From positions 1-64,000 of the forward strand of contig CAKULG010000012.1 in assembly GCA_934667105.1 (NCBI GenBank): a DNA stretch of 64,000 bases. Reading direction: 5' to 3'. A model generated the notes under the pieces. It made no database searches. It was not told where the DNA came from and worked only from the letters and a program-made list of their open reading frames with translations. The position numbers and the translations under genes were made by a program. Shown here one piece after another: positions 43,688-51,073 of the stretch (positions are counted from its first letter, which is position 1; each line of letters starts with the position of its first letter). The stretch is from an uncultured Clostridia bacterium. GTDB lineage: Bacteria; Bacillota; Clostridia; Christensenellales; Aristaeellaceae.

Positions 43688-45232
43688 GTGAAAAAGAGCA
43701 GTACGCCCACCTGCTGCCTGACATTACCGCTGAAGCTGGAAAAGTGGCAGGAGGACCGCCTTGCCAAGCGCTTTGAAATCGCAAGGCAGATTTATAACAC
43801 GTTGGTTCGTGCAGAATTGAAAAAGCTCGATGGAGTGAAACGTTCTGCGCCATACCAAGAAATTCAAGAGCGAATTCGCGTATTGTATTGCAACAGCCAA
43901 AGAGAAAACGGCGAACTGCAACAGCTATATAAGGCGCGTGGTACGCTCCTGAAATCCTTCGGTTTTACAGAATATGGTTTTAAATCAGATATGAAACACT
44001 ACTATAAACACTTTTGGGAAAACATTGGCGCTAGTGTTGCCACCCACGGAATAGCAGTTCAAGTTTGGGCAGCTTTCGAAAAAATGTTATATAGCGTCGG
44101 AAAGAAAGTCCATTACAAACGATTCGGCGACATTTCTTCCCTACAGGGTTACTCCACAGCCAAAAGAGGCGGCGGCATTGAAATTATATTCCGCGGAACA
44201 TACATTGAATGGAAAGGTTTAAAATTGCCGCTAAAGCTGTCTCCAAGCAATGCATACGAATACGAGATGCTAAGTTATAGGGTAAAATATGTGCGTCTGA
44301 TTAGAAAACCCGGGAAGCACAAAGACCGCTGGTATGCTCAGCTTATTTTGGAGGGAAAGCCTGCAATCAAGCGTGATCGCGCCACCGGAGAAATAGTGCA
44401 TCCCGTTGGCAGCGGCACCGTTGGGTTGGATATTGGTCCGCAAACGCTTGCATACTCTGCCCCAGGCGGAGCCGACCTCGTGGAATTGGCCGATCAGGTG
44501 CAAAATATCGAACAGATGAAACGATGCCTACAAAGAAAGCTGGACAGGAGCAGACGAGCCACAAACCCTGATAATTATTTGAATGACGGAACAGTTAAAC
44601 GAGGCGTCAAATTAACGCATAATACTTCCAAACGGTATCGTAAAGTTCAGCAAGAGTTGAAGTACCTTCAACACCGCCAGGCCGAAACCCGGAAACGTCA
44701 GCATATTCAATTGGCAAATCACCTTCTTTCGTTGGGTAAGTGCTTTTATGTAGAAAAAATGCTTTGGTCCTCCCTTGCGCACAGAGCAAAGGAGACGACG
44801 GTTTCCGAAAAAACCAGGAAAATCAAACGGAAAAAGCGTTTCGGAAAATCCATAGCAAACAAGGCTCCAGCCACACTAATTAGAATTTTACAACAGAAAT
44901 GCGTATCACCCGGCCTTCCTGGCGTTGTGAAGGTGCCAACATCCGTCCGAGCCAGTCAGTATAACCATCAATCTGGCAAATATACGCAAAAATCATTATC
45001 GAAGCGTTGGAATTGTATGCCGGATGGGCAACAAATTCAGCGAGATCTGTACTCGGCGTTTCTGCTGCAACACTATGACCCTTTGACAAAAAGATTTCAG
45101 TCTGATTCCCTTCAACGTGACTATCCCCAATTTGTAAAGTACCATCGTCAAGCAATTCAGCGCTTGTCCGCATTGCCTAAAACGCCTTCCAGCATGGGCA
45201 TTCATCGAAACAGCCATGAGTGCGAAAGCTAA
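43688..45232 (+). CDS. TnpB-like miniature type V (Cas12-like) CRISPR effector
   Basis: 514 aa, RNA-guided RuvC nuclease by family inference. GTG at 43688 is chosen (AAAGGGGG upstream; protein starts MKKSSTPTCCLTLPLKLEKW); an ATG 27 codons earlier lies on the promoter. A TnpB-type N-terminal helical/beta region spans about residues 1-230. The split RuvC follows: motif I GLDIG with D248, motif II FYVEKM with E356, motif III QRDLYSAF with D453. In TnpB a four-cysteine zinc ribbon sits between II and III; here the first pair is replaced (SQYNHQSG) and only C443 of the second remains (WNCMPDG). It is longer than TnpB (about 400) and similar to Cas12f or type V-U effectors. It is more AT-rich than its neighbours, suggesting transfer. 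Followed by a putative tracrRNA and an array; no cas1, cas2 or tnpA nearby. Confidence 0.85.
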   Translation: MKKSSTPTCCLTLPLKLEKWQEDRLAKRFEIARQIYNTLVRAELKKLDGVKRSAPYQEIQERIRVLYCNSQRENGELQQLYKARGTLLKSFGFTEYGFKSDMKHYYKHFWENIGASVATHGIAVQVWAAFEKMLYSVGKKVHYKRFGDISSLQGYSTAKRGGGIEIIFRGTYIEWKGLKLPLKLSPSNAYEYEMLSYRVKYVRLIRKPGKHKDRWYAQLILEGKPAIKRDRATGEIVHPVGSGTVGLDIGPQTLAYSAPGGADLVELADQVQNIEQMKRCLQRKLDRSRRATNPDNYLNDGTVKRGVKLTHNTSKRYRKVQQELKYLQHRQAETRKRQHIQLANHLLSLGKCFYVEKMLWSSLAHRAKETTVSEKTRKIKRKKRFGKSIANKAPATLIRILQQKCVSPGLPGVVKVPTSVRASQYNHQSGKYTQKSLSKRWNCMPDGQQIQRDLYSAFLLQHYDPLTKRFQSDSLQRDYPQFVKYHRQAIQRLSALPKTPSSMGIHRNSHECES

Positions 45233-45239
45233 GTAAACG

Positions 45240-45430
45240 TAAAAACGAGTGCAGTTCGCACTAGAAAACCGGTCGATTGTCCGTCCGGGGCTACCGATAA
45301 TGGTGATACAGATCACCTTGGTAGCAGAAGAGCACGGGAAAATAGTCAGCGTACAGCAATTCTTCAATGCTGTAAAAAGCTATCTACCGACTCACGGCAC
45401 ATTCCACAAAATCGCGCGTTACACCCTGTG
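45240..45430 (+). ncRNA. Putative tracrRNA / omegaRNA-derived scaffold
   Basis: No coding frame spans this gap between effector and array. It holds three stable hairpins in series: AGTGC/GCACT (45248-45262); a two-tier stem CTACC/GGTAG enclosing GGTGAT-ACAG-ATCACC (45291-45324); and TACAGCA/TGCTGTA (45352-45374). These are followed by an anti-repeat CGGCACATTCCACA (45395-45408), which pairs with the repeat segment TGCGGGATGTGCCG at 13 of 14 positions, one of them G-U. No clear separate promoter was seen. Strand and function are inferred from this pairing and from the layout of tracr-dependent type V systems. Confidence 0.7.
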
Positions 45431-45440
45431 CACTTTTGTG

Positions 45441-46065
45441 GTTGCAATCCGTGCGGGATGTGCCGAGGCAAAGTGGCTGCTTTACCACTGCGGTTGCATT
45501 TTCTGGCGCGTTGCAATCCGTGCGGGATGTGCCGAGGCAAAGCTCCCGGCCTATGGCCTTTATCATTTATTTCTGGGGATGTTGCAATCCGTGCGGGATG
45601 TGCCGAGGCAAAGCTCAAATTGTGCGAAAAAGCGGGGTTGATGTGGAGTTGCAATCCGTGCGGGATGTGCCGAGGCAAAGATAGGGCCGCTCCTTTTTTA
45701 GGTTTTTGTCTGTTTGTTGCAATCCGTGCGGGATGTGCCGAGGCAAAGATCCGACCCTTGCGGCGCTGTGGACGTAGCGCTGGAGTTGCAATCCGTGCGG
45801 GATGTGCCGAGGCAAAGTTCCCGTGTCATTTTCCATCCCTCCCCGCGGCCAGGTTGCAATCCGTGCGGGATGTGCCGAGGCAAAGTGGGAAGCGCTTCCG
45901 CAATATATCGCTATCGGCGTTGCAATCCGTGCGGGATGTGCCGAGGCAAAGATGCGCAAGAACTTTGGCAAGCTGGCGATTCGGGCCGTTGCAATCCGTG
46001 CGGGATGTGCCGAGGCAAAGTGTTATGGCATCGCTTGCCGCCATGCCGGAAGAAGTTGCAATCCG
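45441..46065 (+). CRISPR. CRISPR array: nine 33-nt repeats, a truncated tenth, nine spacers
   Basis: Identical 33-nt repeats starting GTTGCAATCC and ending GAGGCAAAG begin at 45441, 45510, 45581, 45648, 45716, 45785, 45853, 45919 and 45988. A tenth at 46055 keeps only GTTGCAATCCG. Spacers are 36, 38, 34, 35, 36, 35, 33, 36 and 34 nt, all different. The decayed last repeat puts the leader end next to the effector and tracr region, so crRNAs run on the plus strand with the repeat 5' of the guide. The AAAG repeat end resembles other tracr-dependent type V repeats. Confidence 0.97.
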
Positions 46066-46095
46066 CACAAGTTTTTTGAAACACCATTCCAAAAT

Positions 46096-46119
46096 CCGCT
46101 CATTGAAAAAGATGAGCGG
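46096..46119 (+). terminator. Terminator after the CRISPR array
   Basis: CCGCTCAT / ATGAGCGG stem with an 8-nt loop, then GTTTGCTTT, 30 nt after the truncated last repeat. Confidence 0.65.
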
Positions 46120-46279
46120 GTTTGCTTTACAATTTTCTGTTTTATTCGCTGCGGTCATCCCCGCGGCGCGCCGCTGGCCCTTTCTGGCCTTCCTGCCAAA
46201 TCTTCCCCGCCGCCACCCGCGCATAATTCCCTCTTCCAGGGAAAACCTAGGATTGACAAAAGTCAAGGAGGCGCTTATT

Positions 46280-46834
46280 TTGAGGGCAACGGGAATCGTG
46301 AGAAGAATAGACGAACTGGGCCGCGTGGTTATTCCCAAGGAGATCCGCCGCACGCTGCGGATTCGCGAAGGCGACCCGCTGGAAATCTACACCGACCGGG
46401 ATGGAGAGGTAATCCTGAAAAAGTATTCCCCTATCGGGGAAATGTCGTCCTTCGCCAAGGATTACACCGAATCGCTGTTCCGTTCGCTGGGCCATATCGC
46501 CTGCATTGTGGATCGGGATCAGGTAGTGGCGGCCAGCGGCGTAAGCAAAAAGGAACTGTGGGATAAGCCCATCAGCCCCGACCTGGAAAATGCCATTCAA
46601 AGCCGCCAGACCGTGGCGCTGAACCGTAACGGCGGGGGCAAGCCGGTGCCCGTCACCAACGAGGAGGACGTATCCGGCTACACGGCGCAGGTGGTTTCCC
46701 CCATCATCGCCGACGGCGAGGCCATCGGCGCGGTGCTGCTGCTTTCCCGGGAGCAGGGGGCGCGCATGGGCGATACCGAGGTAAAGGTGGCCGAAACGGC
46801 GGCGGGCATTGTGGGCCGTCAAATGGAGCAGTAA
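46280..46834 (+). CDS. spoVT: Stage V sporulation protein T (AbrB-type regulator)
   Basis: 184 aa (Bacillus 178). N-terminal AbrB swapped-hairpin domain RATGIVRRIDELGRVVIPKEIRR...GDPLEIYTDRDGEVILKKYSPI, then a GAF-like C-terminal domain (from about residue 55). It modulates sigma-G-dependent genes late in spore development. The start is TTG at 46280: AAGGAGG lies 8 nt upstream and the family begins M-K-A-T-G-I-V. A possible forespore-type promoter is GCATA (46221) with GGAAAACCT (46240), which is weak. Convergent with the decarboxylase gene. Confidence 0.95.
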   Translation: MRATGIVRRIDELGRVVIPKEIRRTLRIREGDPLEIYTDRDGEVILKKYSPIGEMSSFAKDYTESLFRSLGHIACIVDRDQVVAASGVSKKELWDKPISPDLENAIQSRQTVALNRNGGGKPVPVTNEEDVSGYTAQVVSPIIADGEAIGAVLLLSREQGARMGDTEVKVAETAAGIVGRQMEQ

Positions 46835-46856
46835 GGGCGCGAATAATAAATAGATC

Positions 46857-46897
46857 GCGGGAGGGCCTTCTTTGAACGCCAAAGAGGGCCCTCCCGC
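46857..46897. repeat. Dispersed hairpin repeat (GCGGGAGGGCC variant)
   Basis: GCGGGAGGGCCTTCTTTG (46857-46874) pairs with CAAAGAGGGCCCTCCCGC (46880-46897) with one mismatch. Shared 3' end of convergent spoVT and the decarboxylase gene. Confidence 0.8.
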
Positions 46898-46924
46898 ACT
46901 ATGCTTCCGCATTTCGCAGCTTTT

Positions 46925-48157
46925 TTACACCAGCGTGGCGAAATAATCCGCAGGCGTTTCCGCTCGGCGAATCAGGCGGAAATCCCCCGCCTGGGTGTAA
47001 AGCACCTCCGCCCCCCGCAAGCGGCCGTTGTATTGATAGCCCATGCACGCGCCGTGGGCTCCGGTATCGTGAATAACCAGCAAATCGCCCAGCGCGATTT
47101 GGGGCAGCGGCCGGTCCACCGCGAATTTATCGTTGTTTTCGCACAGGCACCCCGTCACATCGTAGCAATGATCCGCCGGGGCCTCCCGCTTGCCGCAGAC
47201 GTGGATGTGATGATACGCGCCGTACATGGCGGGCCGCATCAGGTTGGCCGCGCAGGCGTCCACGCCGATATAATCCTTATAAATTTGCTTTTCATGCACC
47301 GCGTGGGTCAGCAGCCAGCCGTAGGGCCCCGTCATAAAGCGGCCCAATTCGCTTTTCAGGGCGATTTCCCCCGCCCGGCTGCCCAGCGCCTGCGCGAAGG
47401 CCTGGCGCACGCCCTCGCCGACGCGGCCGACGTCCGCCCCCCTTTGCTCGGGGCGATAGGGAATGCCGATCCCGCCGGAAAGATTGATAAAGGCAAAGCG
47501 CAGGCCGCATTCCTTTTCCAATTCCAGCCCCAGCGCCAGCAGCAGCGCCGCCAGCCCGGGGTAATATCCTTCGTCGGTGGTATTGCTGGCCAGGAAGGCG
47601 TGCAGCCCGAAGGCCTTGGCCCCCAGCGCCCCCAGCTTTTTCAGCCCCGGGGCCAGCTGCGCCCGGGTCCAGCCGTATTTTGCCTCCCCCGGGTTGCCCA
47701 TGATCTTGGTGCCCAGGGTGAAATTGCCCCCGGGATTATACCGCACGCAGATCGTTTCCGGAACGCCGCCGTGGGCCGCCAGCAAATCAATATCGCTGCA
47801 ATCATCCAGATTGATCGTCGCCCCCAGCGCCCGGGCGTGGGCCAACTCCTGGGGCGGCATATCGTTGGCGCTGAACATGATCTCCCCCGGGCCGAAGCCC
47901 GTCCGCTCCGCCAGCAGCAGCTCGCACTCGCTGGAGCAATCCACGCCGCAGCCCTCCTCCCGCAAAATTTGCAGGATATGGGGGTTGGGCAGCGCCTTCA
48001 CGGCAAAATATTCCTTAAATTGCGGATTCCAGGAAAACGCCTGGTTCACCCGCCGGGCGTTCGCCCGGATTCCCGCTTCATCATAGAGATGAAAGGGCGT
48101 GGGGAAGCGGCGCGTGGCCGCCTCAAAAACGCTGTCGGGCAGCGCAAAATTCGGCAT
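46925..48157 (-). CDS. lysA: Diaminopimelate decarboxylase-like PLP enzyme
   Basis: 410 aa, fold III PLP decarboxylase, predicted to convert meso-diaminopimelate to lysine. PLP lysine in FKEYFAVKALPNP (about residue 50), specificity/phosphate region FINLSGGIGIPY, and C-terminal CYDVTGCLCENNDKFA corresponding to the partner active-site cysteine region. It belongs to a variant subgroup with a shortened C-terminus. Ornithine or carboxynorspermidine decarboxylation cannot be excluded by eye. ATG 48157 with AAAGGAAC upstream. Confidence 0.82.
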   Translation of the reverse strand: MPNFALPDSVFEAATRRFPTPFHLYDEAGIRANARRVNQAFSWNPQFKEYFAVKALPNPHILQILREEGCGVDCSSECELLLAERTGFGPGEIMFSANDMPPQELAHARALGATINLDDCSDIDLLAAHGGVPETICVRYNPGGNFTLGTKIMGNPGEAKYGWTRAQLAPGLKKLGALGAKAFGLHAFLASNTTDEGYYPGLAALLLALGLELEKECGLRFAFINLSGGIGIPYRPEQRGADVGRVGEGVRQAFAQALGSRAGEIALKSELGRFMTGPYGWLLTHAVHEKQIYKDYIGVDACAANLMRPAMYGAYHHIHVCGKREAPADHCYDVTGCLCENNDKFAVDRPLPQIALGDLLVIHDTGAHGACMGYQYNGRLRGAEVLYTQAGDFRLIRRAETPADYFATLV

Positions 48158-48261
48158 AAGGCTTCGTTCCTTTCCCTTCTCGGGCCTTTTTCGGCCTTCT
48201 TCATTATATGTTTTGCCCCGCGCCCGCGCAAGCGCCCCCCGGTGAAAGCACAAAGAAAGTA

Positions 48262-48363
48262 CATCGGCACGCCCGCAATGCTTTGTATTTCTTCAAACGT
48301 CAGCTTAAAGGACGGGCTCCCCTTCTTCCGCGCATATTCCCACAAGGCGGTATATTTGCTCAT
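48262..48363 (-). pseudogene. Truncated small-protein remnant
   Basis: Reads MSKYTALWEYARKKGSPSF then KLTFEEIQSIAGVPM, which resembles the first third of a small uncharacterised Clostridia protein family (K-Y-x-x-L-W-x-Y ... L-T-F-x-E-I-x-x-I-A-G-I-P). The similarity stops at VPM and the frame runs into unrelated sequence. The family comparison is from memory; treat as tentative. Confidence 0.45.
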
Positions 48364-48404
48364 TGCGTGTTTTTCTCTGTTGCTCATTGCGTGTTTTTCT
48401 CCCT
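48357..48404. repeat. 24-bp tandem duplication
   Basis: TGCTCATTGCGTGTTTTTCT plus a short tail occurs at 48357 and again at 48381. It overlaps the start of the truncated remnant, duplicating the residues EKHAMS. Confidence 0.75.
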
Positions 48405-48448
48405 GTTGACTCAGCATCGCACGATTGCCGGCGTTACGCTTACGGCGT

Positions 48449-48485
48449 CCCGGCGACCCGGCGACCCGGCGACCCGGCGACCCGG
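48449..48485. repeat. 8-bp tandem repeat, CCCGGCGA x4.6
   Basis: Four exact CCCGGCGA units followed by CCCGG, in a gene-less stretch (48364-48706). Likely a slippage-prone microsatellite. Confidence 0.85.
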
Positions 48486-48706
48486 AAAATCATAGCACAG
48501 CCCGAATAGATTATTCAGCGGAAAAATTCCTGCGGCGTATTGCCGCTTGCCTTGCGATGGGAGGGATAGCGGCCGCCGCGTCGATATTGCCCGCCGCCAG
48601 GAAAGAATGAAGAAAGAAGCGGGCCCACGCGGCCAGCCCACAGCGCGCAGGGGCGCAGAAAACTGCGCCCCTGCATGGTCAATTGCGGACAGCCCTCGTA
48701 TCCCCT

Positions 48707-49735
48707 TCACGCCTCCGGCAGCTCGCTGAGGAATTCCTGCTTGATGGCGTTCAGGCGGCCGTAATCCATGGCGTCCACATAATAGCGCTCCAGCGCGTCG
48801 TGGCGTTCCTTGGCCTGGGCCAGGGAATCCACCGCCTGGTTAAGGGTCAAATCGTAAACCGCCCGGTCAAAGGCCAGGCGCGGCCCCTCCCGGCGCAGGG
48901 CGGCGGCCTCCATCTCAGGGGCGAAGGTTCGGGCGTCCATCAGCACGGCGGTGGTAAACAGCGCGTCGCCCACCCGCACATGCAAAAGCCGCCCCGCATC
49001 CAGCGGATCATGATACGCGGCCCGCTCCAGCCCCTTTTGCTCCGCCGCGTTCCAAAGCGGGGCCAGGAGGGCGTGGGTGTCAAAGCCCCAGGGCGCGTCC
49101 AGGCAATAGACGTTTTTCTCCAGGATGGAATCCACCTGCTGCAATACCCCCTGGCAGGTGATGGCCTGGGCAAAGGCATGGGCCGCGCCGCCCTGGGGCG
49201 CAGCGGGCAGCAGGGCCAGCAACTCCTCCTCCAACGCCCGGCGGGCCTTTTGCGAAAGCGCCCCATCGTAAACCGCCGCCGCATCCTCCCGTAGGCTGCG
49301 AGCCGCCGCCAGGCAGCGATAGGCCCGGGCGAAGGCTCCCGAAATTTCCCGGGTCAGGCCCTCGATTTCCTCCCGCTGGGCCTCCAGCTGCTTTTCATCC
49401 AGGCACACCCCCAGGTTCAAAATGCCGTCCGCCGCCCCGGGCAGCCGGGGATCCACAATGTGCGGCGCGGTGCCGTCCAGCACCAGAAAGCCGTTTTCCC
49501 GCACCAGCACCGCGTCCAGGCTATCCGGATCTCCCGAGCAATGGTAATAACTCACCCCCGCCCCCAGATCCTCGTAATGCCGGCCCACGGCCCGCATCAG
49601 CGTGCTTTTGCCCACCCCCGGGCCGCCCTTGAGAATCACCGTGCGCCGGGCGCGGCCCCGCAAATTCTCAAAAAAGCCCATGAACCCGGCGCTGGTGTTG
49701 CTGCCGGGAAAAAGATGACGAACGGAAGGCTCCAT
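48707..49735 (-). CDS. P-loop ATPase of unknown function (PRK06851-like)
   Basis: 342 aa. It starts EPSVRHLFPGSNTSAGFMGFF, then Walker A KGGPGVGKSTLMR (about residues 35-47), and later GTAPHIVDPRLPGAADGILNLG, a pattern shared by a Clostridia/Bacilli family of ATP-binding proteins lacking assigned function. ATG 49735 is preceded by AAGGAGG. The central part is helical, and no membrane segments are seen. Adjacent genes do not suggest a pathway. Confidence 0.7.
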   Translation of the reverse strand: MEPSVRHLFPGSNTSAGFMGFFENLRGRARRTVILKGGPGVGKSTLMRAVGRHYEDLGAGVSYYHCSGDPDSLDAVLVRENGFLVLDGTAPHIVDPRLPGAADGILNLGVCLDEKQLEAQREEIEGLTREISGAFARAYRCLAAARSLREDAAAVYDGALSQKARRALEEELLALLPAAPQGGAAHAFAQAITCQGVLQQVDSILEKNVYCLDAPWGFDTHALLAPLWNAAEQKGLERAAYHDPLDAGRLLHVRVGDALFTTAVLMDARTFAPEMEAAALRREGPRLAFDRAVYDLTLNQAVDSLAQAKERHDALERYYVDAMDYGRLNAIKQEFLSELPEA

Positions 49736-49784
49736 AAAAAATTCCTCCTTACATGCTGTGAATTCAGGCCCTCTCACAATATGC

Positions 49785-49913
49785 GGGGGAACGGGGAAAT
49801 AGTATTATATTATGTATTATGCGAGAGGAGGTTCTTTGTGGCCAAAGAACCCCCTCTCGCGCTCTCCCAGGAAAGCCGTATGGGGCGACACCTCAAAGAA
49901 CGGTTCTCCCCGC
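49785..49913. repeat. Nested dispersed hairpins
   Basis: Inner perfect or near-perfect stem GCGAGAGGAGGTTCTTTG (49821-49838) with CAAAGAACCCCCTCTCGC (49843-49860). An outer left arm GCGGGGGAACG (49785) faces a right arm CAAAGAACGGTTCTCCCCGC (49894-49913), so one copy appears inserted within another. 3' of the GNAT-VTC-DUF4956-CotH genes. Confidence 0.7.
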
Positions 49914-49927
49914 ATCATTTTCTCTTT

Positions 49928-50368
49928 TTATTCTTCCCGTATCATCTGCGCGTAAGGCAGGGAGACATAGCCCAGCCGGGCGTAAAGCCGCCGGGCGGCC
50001 TCATTTTCCGGCTCCACCTCCAGGCGGAAGCGGGCGGCGCGGGGATACCGGGCGCGAATCTGCTCCAGGCAGGCGCGGCCCAGGCCCCGGTTCTGGAAGG
50101 CGGGGCGGATATACAGTTCCTCAATCCACACCACCATGCCCCCCGCCTCGTTGCTATAGGTGAAGGAGAACTGCGCGTAGCCCGCATTTTCGTCCGCCTC
50201 GCGCACCAGAAAGGCGGCGGCGAAGGGGCTGCCGGAAAGAATTTCCGCGCAGGTGGCTTCAAAATGCGCGTCCGGCACGGGGGCCAGCACGGCGGGGGAA
50301 TGATAAAATTCCCGCATCAGGGCGATTAACGCCCCCTGGTTTTCCTGGGTCAGTTTTTCCAGCGTCAT
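49928..50368 (-). CDS. GNAT-family N-acetyltransferase
   Basis: 146 aa. The acetyl-CoA-binding motif A is LYIRPAFQNRGLGRACLEQI (about residues 85-104), followed by RFRLEVEPENEAARRLYARLGYV (motif B), both typical. ATG 50368 gives an ATGA overlap with the VTC gene stop, so it is co-translated. Substrate unknown; it is the last gene of the CotH-DUF4956-VTC cluster and could modify the same cell-surface target, but that is inference. Confidence 0.85.
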   Translation of the reverse strand: MTLEKLTQENQGALIALMREFYHSPAVLAPVPDAHFEATCAEILSGSPFAAAFLVREADENAGYAQFSFTYSNEAGGMVVWIEELYIRPAFQNRGLGRACLEQIRARYPRAARFRLEVEPENEAARRLYARLGYVSLPYAQMIREE

Positions 50369-51069
50369 TCTTTTTCCTCGTAGCGTCGGCACAGGGTGTA
50401 TTTGGAAATGGCGGTCTGCACCGCCTCGGGGCAGGCGAAGGAAAGCAGCGAAGCGATATACGGCGGGAGCACCCGGTTGTATTTCACTTCCAGGATGATA
50501 TTCTCCTCCCCATCCAGCACCGGGATGGTGGGCACGTCGGGGTTAAACAGATCGATGGAATTCATGCCCGTGCGCAGCATGGTGTCAAAGGTGATGCGCA
50601 CCTCCTCCGCCGGGTGCAGGAAAGCCTCCCGCCGGTAATCCACAATCACCACGGGGTGCAGCAGCCGGGTGCGCATTTCGCGATACACATCCCGGATCAG
50701 GCCGCTGCCCGTTTTTTCCAGGCCGTCCGGATCTCCGGCGATAATCTGCTCCGCCATATCCCGGGAGATCTGCGCCGAGCGCTTGGAAATCAGCGCGCCC
50801 ACCTTGGTTTTGCATTCCATAAAGATTTCGCGATCGGAATAATTATAGATACGCATGCGGTATTTATCCCGATCCTTCACGCCGTTGATTTTATCGTAGA
50901 GCGCGTCGTCAAACACTGTGTCGAAATACAGGGAGCGGATGTGATAAGAGCCCCCGTGGCGCACGGCGTTGGCGTCCAGCTTCAGGGCGCCCTTCAGCGT
51001 GCGGGAAAGCACCTCGTATTGCGGCCGGGCGATAAAATATTTCAGTTCGTGGCGAAGCGGCAGCGCCAT
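50365..51069 (-). CDS. VTC-domain protein (polyphosphate polymerase-like)
   Basis: 234 aa. A VTC tunnel domain is indicated by LRHELKYFIARPQYEVL, then YHIRSLYFDT, KDRDKYRMRIYN, FMECKTKVGALISKRSA and ILEVKYNRVLPPYI. The conserved Arg/Lys/Glu residues line the triphosphate tunnel in eukaryotic Vtc4, which makes polyphosphate from ATP. A bacterial role is not proven. It starts 5 nt after the DUF4956 gene. Confidence 0.88.
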   Translation of the reverse strand: MALPLRHELKYFIARPQYEVLSRTLKGALKLDANAVRHGGSYHIRSLYFDTVFDDALYDKINGVKDRDKYRMRIYNYSDREIFMECKTKVGALISKRSAQISRDMAEQIIAGDPDGLEKTGSGLIRDVYREMRTRLLHPVVIVDYRREAFLHPAEEVRITFDTMLRTGMNSIDLFNPDVPTIPVLDGEENIILEVKYNRVLPPYIASLLSFACPEAVQTAISKYTLCRRYEEKE

Positions 51070-51073
51070 AGCC

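Noticed and set aside
45364..45971. Minus-strand frames encoding repeated LCLGTSRTDCN peptides and plus-strand frames with CNPCGMCRGK repeats
   Set aside because: They are translations through the CRISPR repeats; the peptide periodicity comes from the 33-nt DNA repeat.
43600..46130. An intact IS605/IS607 transposon
   Set aside because: No TnpA gene or serine recombinase is present and the RNA is followed by a genuine repeat-spacer array.
45428..46279. N-terminal extension of the SpoVT frame through the array
   Set aside because: SpoVT starts at TTG 46280 after AAGGAGG; the extension reads through CRISPR DNA and has no coding support.
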